DNA from: Mariprofundus micogutta
GTDB taxonomy: Bacteria; Pseudomonadota; Zetaproteobacteria; Mariprofundales; Mariprofundaceae
Assembly: GCF_001895085.1 (NCBI RefSeq)
Contig: NZ_BDFD01000013.1
Location: 1 to 64,000, forward strand
Direction of reading: 5' to 3'
DNA: 64,000 nucleotides
Shown here: one piece after another, positions 50,656 through 60,589 of the stretch
How positions within the stretch are numbered: position 1 is the first letter of the stretch
Layout of the letters: every line of letters starts with the position of its first letter
The notes under the pieces: generated by a model
The model's input: the letters and a program-made list of their open reading frames with translations, nothing else
What the model was told of the DNA's origin: nothing
The model's database searches: none
Translations under genes and position numbers: made by a program

Positions 50656-51894
50656 GTGCGCACAAGTTTTATTATGACCGGAATGCTGTTATGCATTTAC
50701 CCATTCTATGCCAATGCTGTAACGCTTAAAGCAGCAATAGATGCTGCTATCGAGCAGCTCCCAATATTAAAAATATCTAAATTGCAGATCGACGGGGCAC
50801 AAGGTGAACTTCAGGAGCAAGGATCCTATGCATATAACCCTGAACTATCCGTTGAACCTCAGCGAAGAAGGTTAAATGGTGGTGGCTCAACAAATGATTA
50901 CTACGTTACGTTATCGCAAGGAATAGAACTTGGTGGTAAACAAAAGTACCGCGAGCAGTCTGCTCAAGCTGGCTTAGATGCTGTTAAACTGGAATCAGAG
51001 GCTCTTTATCAACAAGTTTCTTTAAATGTGGCCAGGGCTTTCATAGAGCTGCATTTTTCCAAGCGAGAGCTTATATGGAGAAATCAGCAAGCCGGAACGC
51101 TGATGCAGTTACACAAAGCAGTTTCGAGACAGATGGAGCTTGGTGAAGCCAACCAGCTGGATGTGAACCTTTCTCAAGCTTCACTGACTCAGGCTATCAA
51201 TGCTGAAGCCCAAGCTAAGCAACAACATGCCATGAATGTGTCCAGATATGTGATGGCCGTGGGTGCAGGTGGTGAAGCACAAGAATTTCAACCTGAGTTA
51301 CCTAAACTACTCGTGAATTGGCGATCACAATCCAACCCTGTTGAGATAGCGATGAGCTCTCGACCCGATCTCACCGCCAAACGGCAACGGTTGGCTCAGT
51401 ATTCAGCTCAGGCCGATCTATCGAATGCAAAACGGACTCCCGACCTGACTGTTGGTTTAATGGCTGGCAAGGAGGCCGGTGATCAACTTATTTCACTTGG
51501 CCTTACGATAGCAATCCCTGTACTCAACAGTCACCGTGGCGCATATCGGGCTGCACTCTCTCAGGCGTCGGCATATGAAACTGAACTGCAATGGTTTGAA
51601 CAGCGCGTGAAACTCGAAGTTCAGGAAGCGTTGTTTAACCACACCACTGCTATGAAGGCTTTGTTAGCAATGGGCGAGGTCGAAGGCAAACCTGCATCCA
51701 CTGATAACATCGAGTTGGCCAGAATGGCTTTCTACGCTGGCGAATTGAATATCGAAGAGCTGGTCCTTCACATCAACCAGATACTTGAGTCACGCATTAA
51801 CTCTGCATCAATCGTTAAACAGGGCTGGTTAGCCCGCATCCGCCTGGCTGAAGTGCTAGGACATCCGGAATATATCCTCCAAGGAACCCAATAA
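50656..51894 (+). CDS. czcC: Outer-membrane factor of divalent-metal efflux (CzcC family), copy B
   Basis: The 412-residue TolC-type protein has the same length and domain plan as copy A. A signal peptide (ends FYANA) is followed by two OEP repeats (VTLKAAIDAAIEQLPILKIS, VTLSQGIELGGKQKYREQSAQAG, LGLTIAIPVLNSHRGAYRAAL). The last about 60 codons are almost the same as copy A, ending LGHPEYILQGTQ. GTG 50656 follows GGGGGAAACT. Its stop overlaps czcB by one base. Confidence 0.9.
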   Translation: MRTSFIMTGMLLCIYPFYANAVTLKAAIDAAIEQLPILKISKLQIDGAQGELQEQGSYAYNPELSVEPQRRRLNGGGSTNDYYVTLSQGIELGGKQKYREQSAQAGLDAVKLESEALYQQVSLNVARAFIELHFSKRELIWRNQQAGTLMQLHKAVSRQMELGEANQLDVNLSQASLTQAINAEAQAKQQHAMNVSRYVMAVGAGGEAQEFQPELPKLLVNWRSQSNPVEIAMSSRPDLTAKRQRLAQYSAQADLSNAKRTPDLTVGLMAGKEAGDQLISLGLTIAIPVLNSHRGAYRAALSQASAYETELQWFEQRVKLEVQEALFNHTTAMKALLAMGEVEGKPASTDNIELARMAFYAGELNIEELVLHINQILESRINSASIVKQGWLARIRLAEVLGHPEYILQGTQ

Positions 51895-53051
51895 TGAAAA
51901 CATTAATAGCTTTAATAATAGCACTAACAGTATTTATGAGTGTTCCAGTCTTCGCTGGAGATCATGAAGAGGCAGAGCATACAAATGAGAGCCATGAAGA
52001 GAATGGATCACTCGAATCGACAATAGCGCAAATCAAACAAGCGGGTTTAGAAACTGAAGTAATTAGATTTAGACAAAGGTCACAGGTGATTAGTGCTCCC
52101 GGAAGTGTGGCTTTCAATGCCTATAAACTGGCCGACATTACCACATTGGTTGATGGCGCTATTCATACCCGCCATGTGCATTTAGATGAAGATGTGAAAA
52201 AAGGACAAGAGTTGGTGACACTTACCAGTTCAGCTCTGGCACAGGCTGAAGCCGAGTATCTCCGGGCTGAGGCAGAACACAGTAAAAGCAAACTGGAATT
52301 AAAGCGTGTGGAAGGGCTAGTGAATGAGAAGATTGTTTCTCAGGCCCGGCTTCAACAAACACAGAGCACTTATCAGGCGGCCCATGCAAACCTTACCGCA
52401 TCAAAAGCTACTCTATTCGCGTATGGCATGAACAAAAGAGGGATCAATAACTTGATTAAGGCAACCCAATACGGGCAATTAACACTTTATGCACCTAGTT
52501 CAGGAACCATTGTAGCCGATGATTTTAGAATCGGTCAGCACATTGCCGCAGGCACAAGGCTGATGCAGATAGTTGATGAATCAACTGTATGGATTGAAGT
52601 CAAGCTGTCTCAGGCTCAAATGAGTGGCATTAAAATAGGTCACTCTGCTGTTGTTTCTACGAAAAACAGTAAAACAAAGCACGAAGGAAAAGTGATCAAT
52701 ATTCATCACCGCCTTGACCAAACGACTCGCACCATCGGCGTACGCCTAGAAGTACAAAACCCCGAAGATGCATTACATCCAGGTATGTTCGTACAAGCTG
52801 AGATCGAAGCGGGTAGCGACGAAGAGGCTTTGCTGTTACCTGTACAGGCGATTCAGCGATATGAGGGTGATAAAATTATATTTATCGAGGAAAAACCCGG
52901 ACATTATGAGCTGAGGGAGGTTCGTGTCGGTAAAACAAGGATGGGGCTCGTGCCAATTCTTGAAGGGCTGAAAGAGGGAGAATCTGTTGTTGTTAAGGGC
53001 GCATTTGCACTTACTTCAGAGCTGGCGAAGTCCGGCTTTGACGCAGATTGA
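51894..53051 (+). CDS. czcB: Periplasmic adaptor of metal efflux (CzcB family), copy B
   Basis: The 385-residue adaptor has a signal peptide (ends PVFAG) but only a short His/Glu stretch (DHEEAEHTNESHEEN) where copy A has about 60 such residues. The core matches copy A: SAPGSVAFNAYKLADITTLVDG, the coiled-coil hairpin, LYAPSSGTIV and LEVQNPEDALHPGMFVQAEI. The shorter metal-binding arm suggests that copy B differs in metal affinity or specificity. It links CzcA to CzcC. Confidence 0.9.
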   Translation: MKTLIALIIALTVFMSVPVFAGDHEEAEHTNESHEENGSLESTIAQIKQAGLETEVIRFRQRSQVISAPGSVAFNAYKLADITTLVDGAIHTRHVHLDEDVKKGQELVTLTSSALAQAEAEYLRAEAEHSKSKLELKRVEGLVNEKIVSQARLQQTQSTYQAAHANLTASKATLFAYGMNKRGINNLIKATQYGQLTLYAPSSGTIVADDFRIGQHIAAGTRLMQIVDESTVWIEVKLSQAQMSGIKIGHSAVVSTKNSKTKHEGKVINIHHRLDQTTRTIGVRLEVQNPEDALHPGMFVQAEIEAGSDEEALLLPVQAIQRYEGDKIIFIEEKPGHYELREVRVGKTRMGLVPILEGLKEGESVVVKGAFALTSELAKSGFDAD

Positions 53052-53061
53052 GGTTGCCAAT

Positions 53062-56000
53062 ATGTTTTCAAAATTAATTGATGCTGCGGTAAATAATCGT
53101 TTTCTCGTTGTTCTATTGTTGTTGGGCTCTGTTGCTTACGCTCTATTTGTTGTGCCAAAGTTGAATCTGGATGCGTTTCCAGACGTGACCAATGTGCAGG
53201 TGCAGATCAATACTGAAGCTGAGGGTTTGGCTTCGGAAGAAGTAGAGCAGTTGATCACCTTTCCCATTGAAGCTGTGATGTATGCCTTGCCAGATGTGGA
53301 AGAGGTACGCTCGATTTCCAAAACGGGTCTATCCGTAGTCACCGTTGTATTCAAGGAAGGCACCGATATTTATTTCGCCAGACAGTTGGTATTCCAAAAA
53401 CTTCAGGATGCCAGTCAGACTGTTCCAGCGTGGGCGGGTACACCCAAAATAGGACCAAATTCATCCGGGTTGGGAGAGGTGTTTCAGTATATTATAAAGT
53501 CGGATCCAGCTGTCGGTTTTAATGCGATGACACTCAGGGCTCTGAACGACTGGGTAGTGAAGTTGATGTTGATGCCGGTTGAAGGAGTGACAGATATTCT
53601 CTCTTACGGCGGTGAAGTGCGTCAGTACCAGGTGGAGCTGAACCCACAACAACTGCTCTCTTATAACCTACATGTCGATGATGTGGTCAATGCCATAGAA
53701 GCCAATAACCGCAATGCCGGCGGTTGGTATCTGCCGCAGGGCGATGAGCAGCTGGTAATTCGCGGTGTAGGCTGGGTTCCCGGCGGTGCAGAGGGCTTGA
53801 AAGCCATTGCGGCGATTCCGGTTAAAACTGTGAATGGTACATCTATTCGAGTACGTGATGTGGCTACAGTGGTGTTTGGAGGTGAAATTCGCCAAGGCTT
53901 AGTCACGATGACTGAGCGAGCTGAAAATGGAGACATCAAAAAGCTTGGCGAGGTCGTTGTTGGTATTGCCCTGAAACGATTTGGTGCCAATACTAAGAAT
54001 ACTATTGATGACATTAAGGACAGGCTGGAGATTGTACAAAAGGCGTTGCCAGAGGGTGTGTCCATTCAACCTTTTTATGACCAGTCTGACCTGATTAACA
54101 AGGCTGTGTGGACAGTAGAAAAAGCGCTGTTGGAAGCCTTTGTGTTGATCATCATCATCCTGTTCCTGTTTCTGATGAACATACGAGCGGCGACACTGGT
54201 ATTGTTATCGGTTCCGCTCTCGATTTTGGCTGCTCTGGCTGTGATGCAACACTATAATATTTCTGCAAACCTGATGAGTTTGGGTGGATTGGCTATTGCA
54301 ATCGGTATGATGGTGGATGGTTCTGTGGTGATGGTGGAGAACATCTTTAAACATTTGGAGAAAACACCGGAAGGAGATCATGGCATTGCCCTCCGGGTCA
54401 CAGAAGCAGCTAAAGAGGTAGCTCGCCCTGTGCTGTTTGCTGTACTCATCATCCTGCTGGTGTTCACGCCTCTGTTTGCTCTTGAAGGTGTGGAAGGAAA
54501 GATGTTTACGCCGATGGCACTGTCCATCTGCTTTGCCATGTTTGCATCACTGCTGGTGGCTATATTTATTATGCCAGTGCTGGCAACGTATGTTTTCACT
54601 AAAGGTATAGTTCACAAGAACAGCCCGGTATTGGCGCCTATTGCCCGTATCTATCATGACCTGTTGAAACGTGCATTGATGGCCCGTAAAACAGTGGTTG
54701 GCGGTGCTGCAGTGGCTTTTGTTCTTGCGCTTTCTACAATTCCATTTCTTGGGACTGAGTTCGTGCCGGAACTGGAAGAAGGTACGCTAACCATACGCGC
54801 AACGCTTGCGCCATCCTCTTCTCTTGTTTACGCCAAAGGTGTGGGAGAAAAGCTGGAGCAGATTCTAATCAATAACTTTCCTGAAATTATCTACGTTTCA
54901 GCTCGAACGGGTCGTGCTGAGCTTGGTGGCGCTCCAGAGCCGGTATCTAATGTTGAGCTGTATGTTGGACTAAAGCCTGTTTCTGAGTGGACGAGTGCTG
55001 ATAACAGGGAGGATCTGCAAAACTTGATGCGAGAAAAGATGGTAGATGTGCAGGGTATTCTGATCTCCTTTACTCAACCCATTGCTATGCGTGTTGATGA
55101 ACTGCTTTCCGGTGTCAAAGCAGCTTTGGCAATCAAGCTTTTTGGGCCTGACTTGAAAGTGCTGGCGGAAAAAGGCAAGGTGATTGAGACACTGGCCAAA
55201 AGTGTCGAAGGCACGCGTGATGTGGAAATGGAGCAAATTGAGGGTGAAGCTCAGTTGGTGGTTCGTCCTGATCGCAGCAAGTTAGATCGGTACGGCATTC
55301 CGGTGGATGATGTGATGACGCTGGTATCGGATGCCATTGGGGGCTCATCAGCCGGGCAGGTAATCCAGGGGAACGAGCGATACGATATCTATGTCCGTTT
55401 GGCTAGTGATTACCGTAATGACACTGAAAAAATAGGCAGCCTTATTCTGCAAGCTCCGGATGGCGCATGGGTACGCCTTGAAGATGTAGCCTCAATTGAC
55501 GTAGAGGAAGGGCCACCAATGATTAAGCGTGACGACGTGCAGCGTCGTGTAGTGATTCAGAGTAACGTGGAAGGGCGCGATATGGGTGGTCTTGTGGCTG
55601 AGCTGGATCAGCGTATTCAAGACGAAGTTGAATTACCACCGGGTTATACGGTGATCTTTGGTGGTCAGTTTGAAAATCAACAACGAGCACAGGCCAAGTT
55701 GATGGTTGTTGTGCCACTTTCTTTACTGATGATTTTCCTGCTGCTCTATTTTGCATTCCATTCTGTTGGGCAAGCGGCGCTTATTATGCTCAATGTGCCG
55801 ATGGCACTGATTGGGGGGATTCTGGCTTTGTTTATATCGGGCCAATATCTATCTGTGCCGTCCAGTATCGGCTTTATTGCTCTGTTCGGGGTGGCTGTAC
55901 TCAATGGAGTGGTATTGGTCGATTCGATCAATCGGCATCTTGGTGAACATGATCTGAATGACGCTGTTCGTCATGGAGCAGAGAGTCGATTAAGACCAGT

Positions 56001-56193
56001 ATTGATGACCGCTATGATTGCGGCATTAGGTTTGATTCCGTTACTTCTGGCTACCGGTATTGGCTCTGAGATCCAGAGGCCATTAGCAACAGTAGTTGTC
56101 GGTGGTCTTGTCTCTTCCACGCTATTAACATTGTTTGTTCTACCGTGCCTGTATGAGCGGTTTAGTAAGAGCCAGATCAAGGAAGGAAAGTAA
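53062..56193 (+). CDS. czcA: RND heavy-metal efflux pump (CzcA family), copy B
   Basis: The 1043-residue pump is closely similar to copy A over its whole length, with TM4 DGSVVMVENIFKHLE and the same lack of CusA-type methionines (EPVSNVELYVG, MRVDELLSGVKAALAIKL). ATG 53062 is set by alignment with copy A and by GAGGTTGCCAAT upstream. The divalent-cation specificity is inferred. The 3' end is the best conserved region at DNA level (around 46440-46540 against 56060-56160), which may reflect recent gene conversion. Confidence 0.93.
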   Translation: MFSKLIDAAVNNRFLVVLLLLGSVAYALFVVPKLNLDAFPDVTNVQVQINTEAEGLASEEVEQLITFPIEAVMYALPDVEEVRSISKTGLSVVTVVFKEGTDIYFARQLVFQKLQDASQTVPAWAGTPKIGPNSSGLGEVFQYIIKSDPAVGFNAMTLRALNDWVVKLMLMPVEGVTDILSYGGEVRQYQVELNPQQLLSYNLHVDDVVNAIEANNRNAGGWYLPQGDEQLVIRGVGWVPGGAEGLKAIAAIPVKTVNGTSIRVRDVATVVFGGEIRQGLVTMTERAENGDIKKLGEVVVGIALKRFGANTKNTIDDIKDRLEIVQKALPEGVSIQPFYDQSDLINKAVWTVEKALLEAFVLIIIILFLFLMNIRAATLVLLSVPLSILAALAVMQHYNISANLMSLGGLAIAIGMMVDGSVVMVENIFKHLEKTPEGDHGIALRVTEAAKEVARPVLFAVLIILLVFTPLFALEGVEGKMFTPMALSICFAMFASLLVAIFIMPVLATYVFTKGIVHKNSPVLAPIARIYHDLLKRALMARKTVVGGAAVAFVLALSTIPFLGTEFVPELEEGTLTIRATLAPSSSLVYAKGVGEKLEQILINNFPEIIYVSARTGRAELGGAPEPVSNVELYVGLKPVSEWTSADNREDLQNLMREKMVDVQGILISFTQPIAMRVDELLSGVKAALAIKLFGPDLKVLAEKGKVIETLAKSVEGTRDVEMEQIEGEAQLVVRPDRSKLDRYGIPVDDVMTLVSDAIGGSSAGQVIQGNERYDIYVRLASDYRNDTEKIGSLILQAPDGAWVRLEDVASIDVEEGPPMIKRDDVQRRVVIQSNVEGRDMGGLVAELDQRIQDEVELPPGYTVIFGGQFENQQRAQAKLMVVVPLSLLMIFLLLYFAFHSVGQAALIMLNVPMALIGGILALFISGQYLSVPSSIGFIALFGVAVLNGVVLVDSINRHLGEHDLNDAVRHGAESRLRPVLMTAMIAALGLIPLLLATGIGSEIQRPLATVVVGGLVSSTLLTLFVLPCLYERFSKSQIKEGK

Positions 56194-56194
56194 T

Positions 56195-56359
56195 ATGATA
56201 CGTAACATTTCTTTTGGAATAATTGTTTTAGTTGGTATTTCATTCGGGCTTACAGGATGTGGGGAGTGGAAGCCACTGGACCATAGTGTTGCTAAACATA
56301 GTCAACATCATCATGGAGCAGGAAGCAAGGCACATAAGAACGGTCATCCAAATGATTGA
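56195..56359 (+). CDS. Small His-rich lipoprotein after czcA, copy B
   Basis: The 54-residue protein has lipobox GLTGC near residue 21 and a His-rich mature part (GEWKPLDHSVAKHSQHHHGAG). It differs from copy A at only some positions. It starts 2 bases after the pump stop and is followed after 21 bases by FTR1. The role is presumably envelope metal binding linked to the pump. Confidence 0.75.
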   Translation: MIRNISFGIIVLVGISFGLTGCGEWKPLDHSVAKHSQHHHGAGSKAHKNGHPND

Positions 56360-56380
56360 TTATATTGTTGGTCTAGAAGG

Positions 56381-57196
56381 ATGATTTCATCATTACTGAT
56401 TGTATTCAGAGAGATGTTAGAGATGGTGCTGGTCGTCGGCGTGTTGATGGCAGCAACACGAGGGTTACCAGGATCAAGACAGTGGATAGGCCTTGGTGTG
56501 TTTCTCGGTTTGATGGGCGCTCTTGTTTTCGGCCTATTTATGGAGCAAATGGAGGCTTCCTTCGATGGTGAAGGTGAATTCATTTTTAATGCAGTTGTGC
56601 TGTTACTGGCATCAATGCTGATTGCATGGACTGTGCTTTGGATGAGCAAGCACGGGAGAGAAATGAGTCAGCGTATGATGCAGATTGGGGGCTCTGTCAA
56701 AGAGGGTGATTTACCATACACGGCATTGATTGTCGTAACGCTATCCGCTGTTATGAGAGAAGGTTCAGAAGCCGTATTCTTTTTATTTGGTGCCGCCCAA
56801 GGCGTACAAGAGGATGGTTGGAGTATGCTGGTTGGTGGGTTAATAGGAGCTGGTTCTGCGTTAGCCATTGGCAGTATAATTTATTTGGGTTTGGTTCGAA
56901 TTCCGATGAAACAATTGTTTAGCGTGGCTGGCTGGCTATTGATGCTGCTTGCTGCCGGTATGGCATCACAAGCAACCTGGAATTTGGTCGTAATCGAATG
57001 GTTGCCACCTCTTGTGGATCCATTATGGAATAGTTCATCTCTGCTATCATCAAGCAGTATATTGGGTGAATTATTGCACGTGTTGGTAGGTTATGATGAT
57101 CAACCAAGTGCCCTGCAAGTAATCGTGTTTGTGGTTTCTTTAATCATTATGGCGACACTGTATTATCGCGTACAGTCTCATGCAGTGAAGGCTTAA
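56381..57196 (+). CDS. FTR1-family high-affinity iron permease
   Basis: The 271-residue membrane protein has seven or so TM segments. The first iron motif is altered to REMLE (FREMLEMVLVVG) and the second is canonical REGSE (VMREGSEAVFFLFG); both lie in TM helices as in FTR1/EfeU. It should import Fe(III), usually with a periplasmic oxidase or EfeO-type partner, none of which is adjacent. ATG 56381 has AGAAGG nearby. A decayed copy of its 3' end lies at 49854-50099. The changed first motif may alter metal choice. Confidence 0.88.
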   Translation: MISSLLIVFREMLEMVLVVGVLMAATRGLPGSRQWIGLGVFLGLMGALVFGLFMEQMEASFDGEGEFIFNAVVLLLASMLIAWTVLWMSKHGREMSQRMMQIGGSVKEGDLPYTALIVVTLSAVMREGSEAVFFLFGAAQGVQEDGWSMLVGGLIGAGSALAIGSIIYLGLVRIPMKQLFSVAGWLLMLLAAGMASQATWNLVVIEWLPPLVDPLWNSSSLLSSSSILGELLHVLVGYDDQPSALQVIVFVVSLIIMATLYYRVQSHAVKA

Positions 57197-57239
57197 TCAG
57201 CAGAGAGAGTAAACTCGATTGCACAAAATGGAGTGAGAA

Positions 57240-57848
57240 TTGGACTGTAATTGTAACGAAGAATTGGGCGATCAAGCACAGCGAGGCGCACTGATCGCCT
57301 TGTTATGCATTAATGCTGCAATGTTTGTAGTTGAGTTTTTTGCAGGCTGGATATCTGATTCAACCGCACTGATTGCTGATTCGATGGATATGCTGGCAGA
57401 TACATTGGTGTATGCCGTTAGCCTCTATGCTGTAGGCAGAAGTATCTACGCTAAAATTCATGCTGCCCGCTTAAGCGGATTACTCCAGATTATACTTGGC
57501 CTTGGAGTGGCGGTTGATGTGATTCGTCGTTTCTTAGTTGGCAGTGAGCCGGAATCTGAATACATGATCATTGTTGGGTTGATTGCTCTTGTTGCCAATG
57601 TCATATGTCTATCCATTATCGCTAAACATAGAAAAGGTGAGATTCACATGCGGGCTAGCTGGATATTTTCCAAAAATGATGTAATTGCGAATGTTGGAGT
57701 GATTGGTGCTGGTGTGCTGGTAAGTGCGCTGGCTTCACCTCTCCCCGACTTGATTATCGGGCTGATTATTTCTGTTTTGGTAATCCGTGGAGGTGTTTCG
57801 ATTTTGCGTGATGCAAAAAATGAGGCTGTGCAGCAAAGTAAATCTTGA
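57240..57848 (+). CDS. CDF-like cation transporter, TM domain only
   Basis: The 202-residue protein has six TM segments and no cytoplasmic C-terminal domain. The TM2 metal site is ADSMDMLAD (DxxxD instead of HxxxD). The TM5 site is FSKNDVIANVG, so the CzcD-type His/Asp pair is replaced by Asn/Asp. The N-terminus has CNC (MDCNCNEE). This fits the short cation transporter group of the CDF superfamily with an unclear substrate. TTG 57240 has GGAGTGA upstream. It ends within the -35 box of the mer promoter. Confidence 0.8.
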   Translation: MDCNCNEELGDQAQRGALIALLCINAAMFVVEFFAGWISDSTALIADSMDMLADTLVYAVSLYAVGRSIYAKIHAARLSGLLQIILGLGVAVDVIRRFLVGSEPESEYMIIVGLIALVANVICLSIIAKHRKGEIHMRASWIFSKNDVIANVGVIGAGVLVSALASPLPDLIIGLIISVLVIRGGVSILRDAKNEAVQQSKS

Positions 57849-57876
57849 CCATGGACTATACTCCATGGTTTATAAT
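57845..57876 (+). promoter_or_regulatory. MerR-type mer promoter with perfect dyad and 20-bp spacer
   Basis: TTGACC (57845-57850) and a consensus TATAAT (57871-57876) are 20 bases apart. The spacer holds ACCATGGA-CTATAC-TCCATGGT (57848-57869), a perfect 8-bp inverted repeat. This is the classical arrangement for MerR activation by DNA untwisting. Transcription would start about at 57883, right at the merR ATG. Confidence 0.88.
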
Positions 57877-57883
57877 TCCGGCA

Positions 57884-58276
57884 ATGAAGATTGGCGAACT
57901 ATCCAAGATGACAAGCGTATCTATTGATACGGTACGATATTATGAGCAGCGAGGACTTATTCCACGGGTTGCACGTACGCAAGCCGGTTATCGACAATAC
58001 ACGTCAAATGATATCACGCGTTTAAAGTTTATCGTACAAGCTAAAGAACTGGGATTTACCCTTGATGAAATTGGACAACTGCTTTCTATTAGCACTGATG
58101 GGCGTTCATGTGGGCAGATAAAAGCTGTAGCCGAAGGTAAGGCCGATGAGATTAAAATGCGTATTCAAAAACTATCTCATATGCGCCAAATCCTATTAAC
58201 CCTTGCTGAGCAATGTGAACAAACATCGGATGCCGATACCTGCCCTATTTTGAAAGTATTAGAGGATGTTCAATGA
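57884..58276 (+). CDS. merR: Mercury-responsive regulator MerR
   Basis: The 130-residue protein has the MerR HTH (MKIGELSKMTSVSIDTVRYYEQRGLI) and three cysteines in MerR-like places: GRSCGQIK, AEQCEQ and DTCPIL. In Tn501 MerR these are Cys82, Cys117 and Cys126, which bind Hg(II). ATG 57884 lacks a ribosome binding site and lies about where the transcript should begin, so the mRNA is probably leaderless. Unlike most Gram-negative mer operons, merR here is first in the operon and not divergent. Its stop overlaps merT (ATGA). Confidence 0.9.
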   Translation: MKIGELSKMTSVSIDTVRYYEQRGLIPRVARTQAGYRQYTSNDITRLKFIVQAKELGFTLDEIGQLLSISTDGRSCGQIKAVAEGKADEIKMRIQKLSHMRQILLTLAEQCEQTSDADTCPILKVLEDVQ

Positions 58277-58605
58277 AAAGTTTAGATACGAAAAGAGAAA
58301 ATTTCTCGTTATTTGGAGCGGTCGTTGCCGGTGGGCTGGCATCTGCCTGTTGTATCGGACCATTAATTGTCGTGCTCCTTGGGCTGGGTTCTGCATCAGC
58401 ATTCATCGCTATGGAACCGTATCGCCCTATATTCGCCGCTATTACGCTTGCATTAATTGGCTGGGCTGGTTGGCGACATTGGCAGGGCCGAAAAGTGTGT
58501 ATGGCCAATGGCTGCCCACCTAAGAAACCTATTTTGCTAATAATGTTGGGTGGATTTTCTGTCCTGTTACTAATTTCACCTTCATTACTACTCTATCTGA
58601 TTTAA
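58273..58605 (+). CDS. merT: Mercuric ion transport protein MerT
   Basis: The 110-residue protein has three TM segments. The TM1 cysteine pair is in LASACCIGPLIVV. A second cysteine pair lies in the cytoplasmic loop (KVCMANGCPPKK). These pass Hg(II) from MerP inward to MerA. Length and motifs match MerT (about 116). It overlaps merR by 4 bases and is followed by merP after 16 bases. Confidence 0.94.
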   Translation: MKSLDTKRENFSLFGAVVAGGLASACCIGPLIVVLLGLGSASAFIAMEPYRPIFAAITLALIGWAGWRHWQGRKVCMANGCPPKKPILLIMLGGFSVLLLISPSLLLYLI

Positions 58606-58621
58606 ATAAGGAGGTTCCTTT

Positions 58622-58918
58622 ATGGGAAAAACATTATTGTTTGCGGCTCTTTTCTCAATGGCTCCCGTCTATGCGCAACATGCTTTCGCACAGGAGAAAA
58701 CCGTCACGTTACATGTCTCAGGTATGACCTGTGGTACTTGTCCGATCAGTGTTAGGCATAGTGCCATGCAAATGAAAGGCGTTCATACAGCTATAGTTAA
58801 TATTGATACCGCAATGGCAACAGTGACTTATGAGGATAGTGAACAGTCACCTCAAGCTATCGCTCAGACCATCACTAAACTGGGTTATCCAGCAACCATC
58901 ACGGATGCTAAACAATGA
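58622..58918 (+). CDS. merP: Periplasmic mercury-binding protein MerP
   Basis: The 98-residue protein has a signal peptide (ends QHAFAQ, about 24) and one HMA domain with the metal loop VSGMTCGTCPISVRH. It binds Hg(II) in the periplasm and hands it to MerT. GGAGG lies 7 bases before the ATG. Its stop overlaps the following 38-codon ORF (ATGA). Confidence 0.95.
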   Translation: MGKTLLFAALFSMAPVYAQHAFAQEKTVTLHVSGMTCGTCPISVRHSAMQMKGVHTAIVNIDTAMATVTYEDSEQSPQAIAQTITKLGYPATITDAKQ

Positions 58919-59031
58919 ATGAAACTACTAAAAAGCAGAGCTGTGGGTCGATCATTCTAAATGTCATCATCGGTGTTGCGGTACTTGCAGGCGTAATATG
59001 GCTGGTAACGCAGTGTCCAACATGTCATTAG
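58915..59031 (+). CDS. Small membrane protein (38 aa) with a C-terminal CxxC pair
   Basis: ATG 58915 overlaps the merP stop (ATGA), which supports translation. The product is a short polar start (MNETTKKQSCGS), one TM segment (about 13-31) and a cysteine-bearing end QCPTCH. No family is recognised. The terminal CPTCH could bind Hg(II) and pass it on, or be a heme-like motif in a protein too short for cytochrome c. The position between merP and merA suggests a role in mercury transfer. Confidence 0.6.
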   Translation: MNETTKKQSCGSIILNVIIGVAVLAGVIWLVTQCPTCH

Positions 59032-59052
59032 AGTATAAAAGCTGGAGATTGA

Positions 59053-60558
<1,506 letters not shown>

Positions 60559-60589
60559 CCCAATTGCAGATGAAAAAGGGCATTATACG

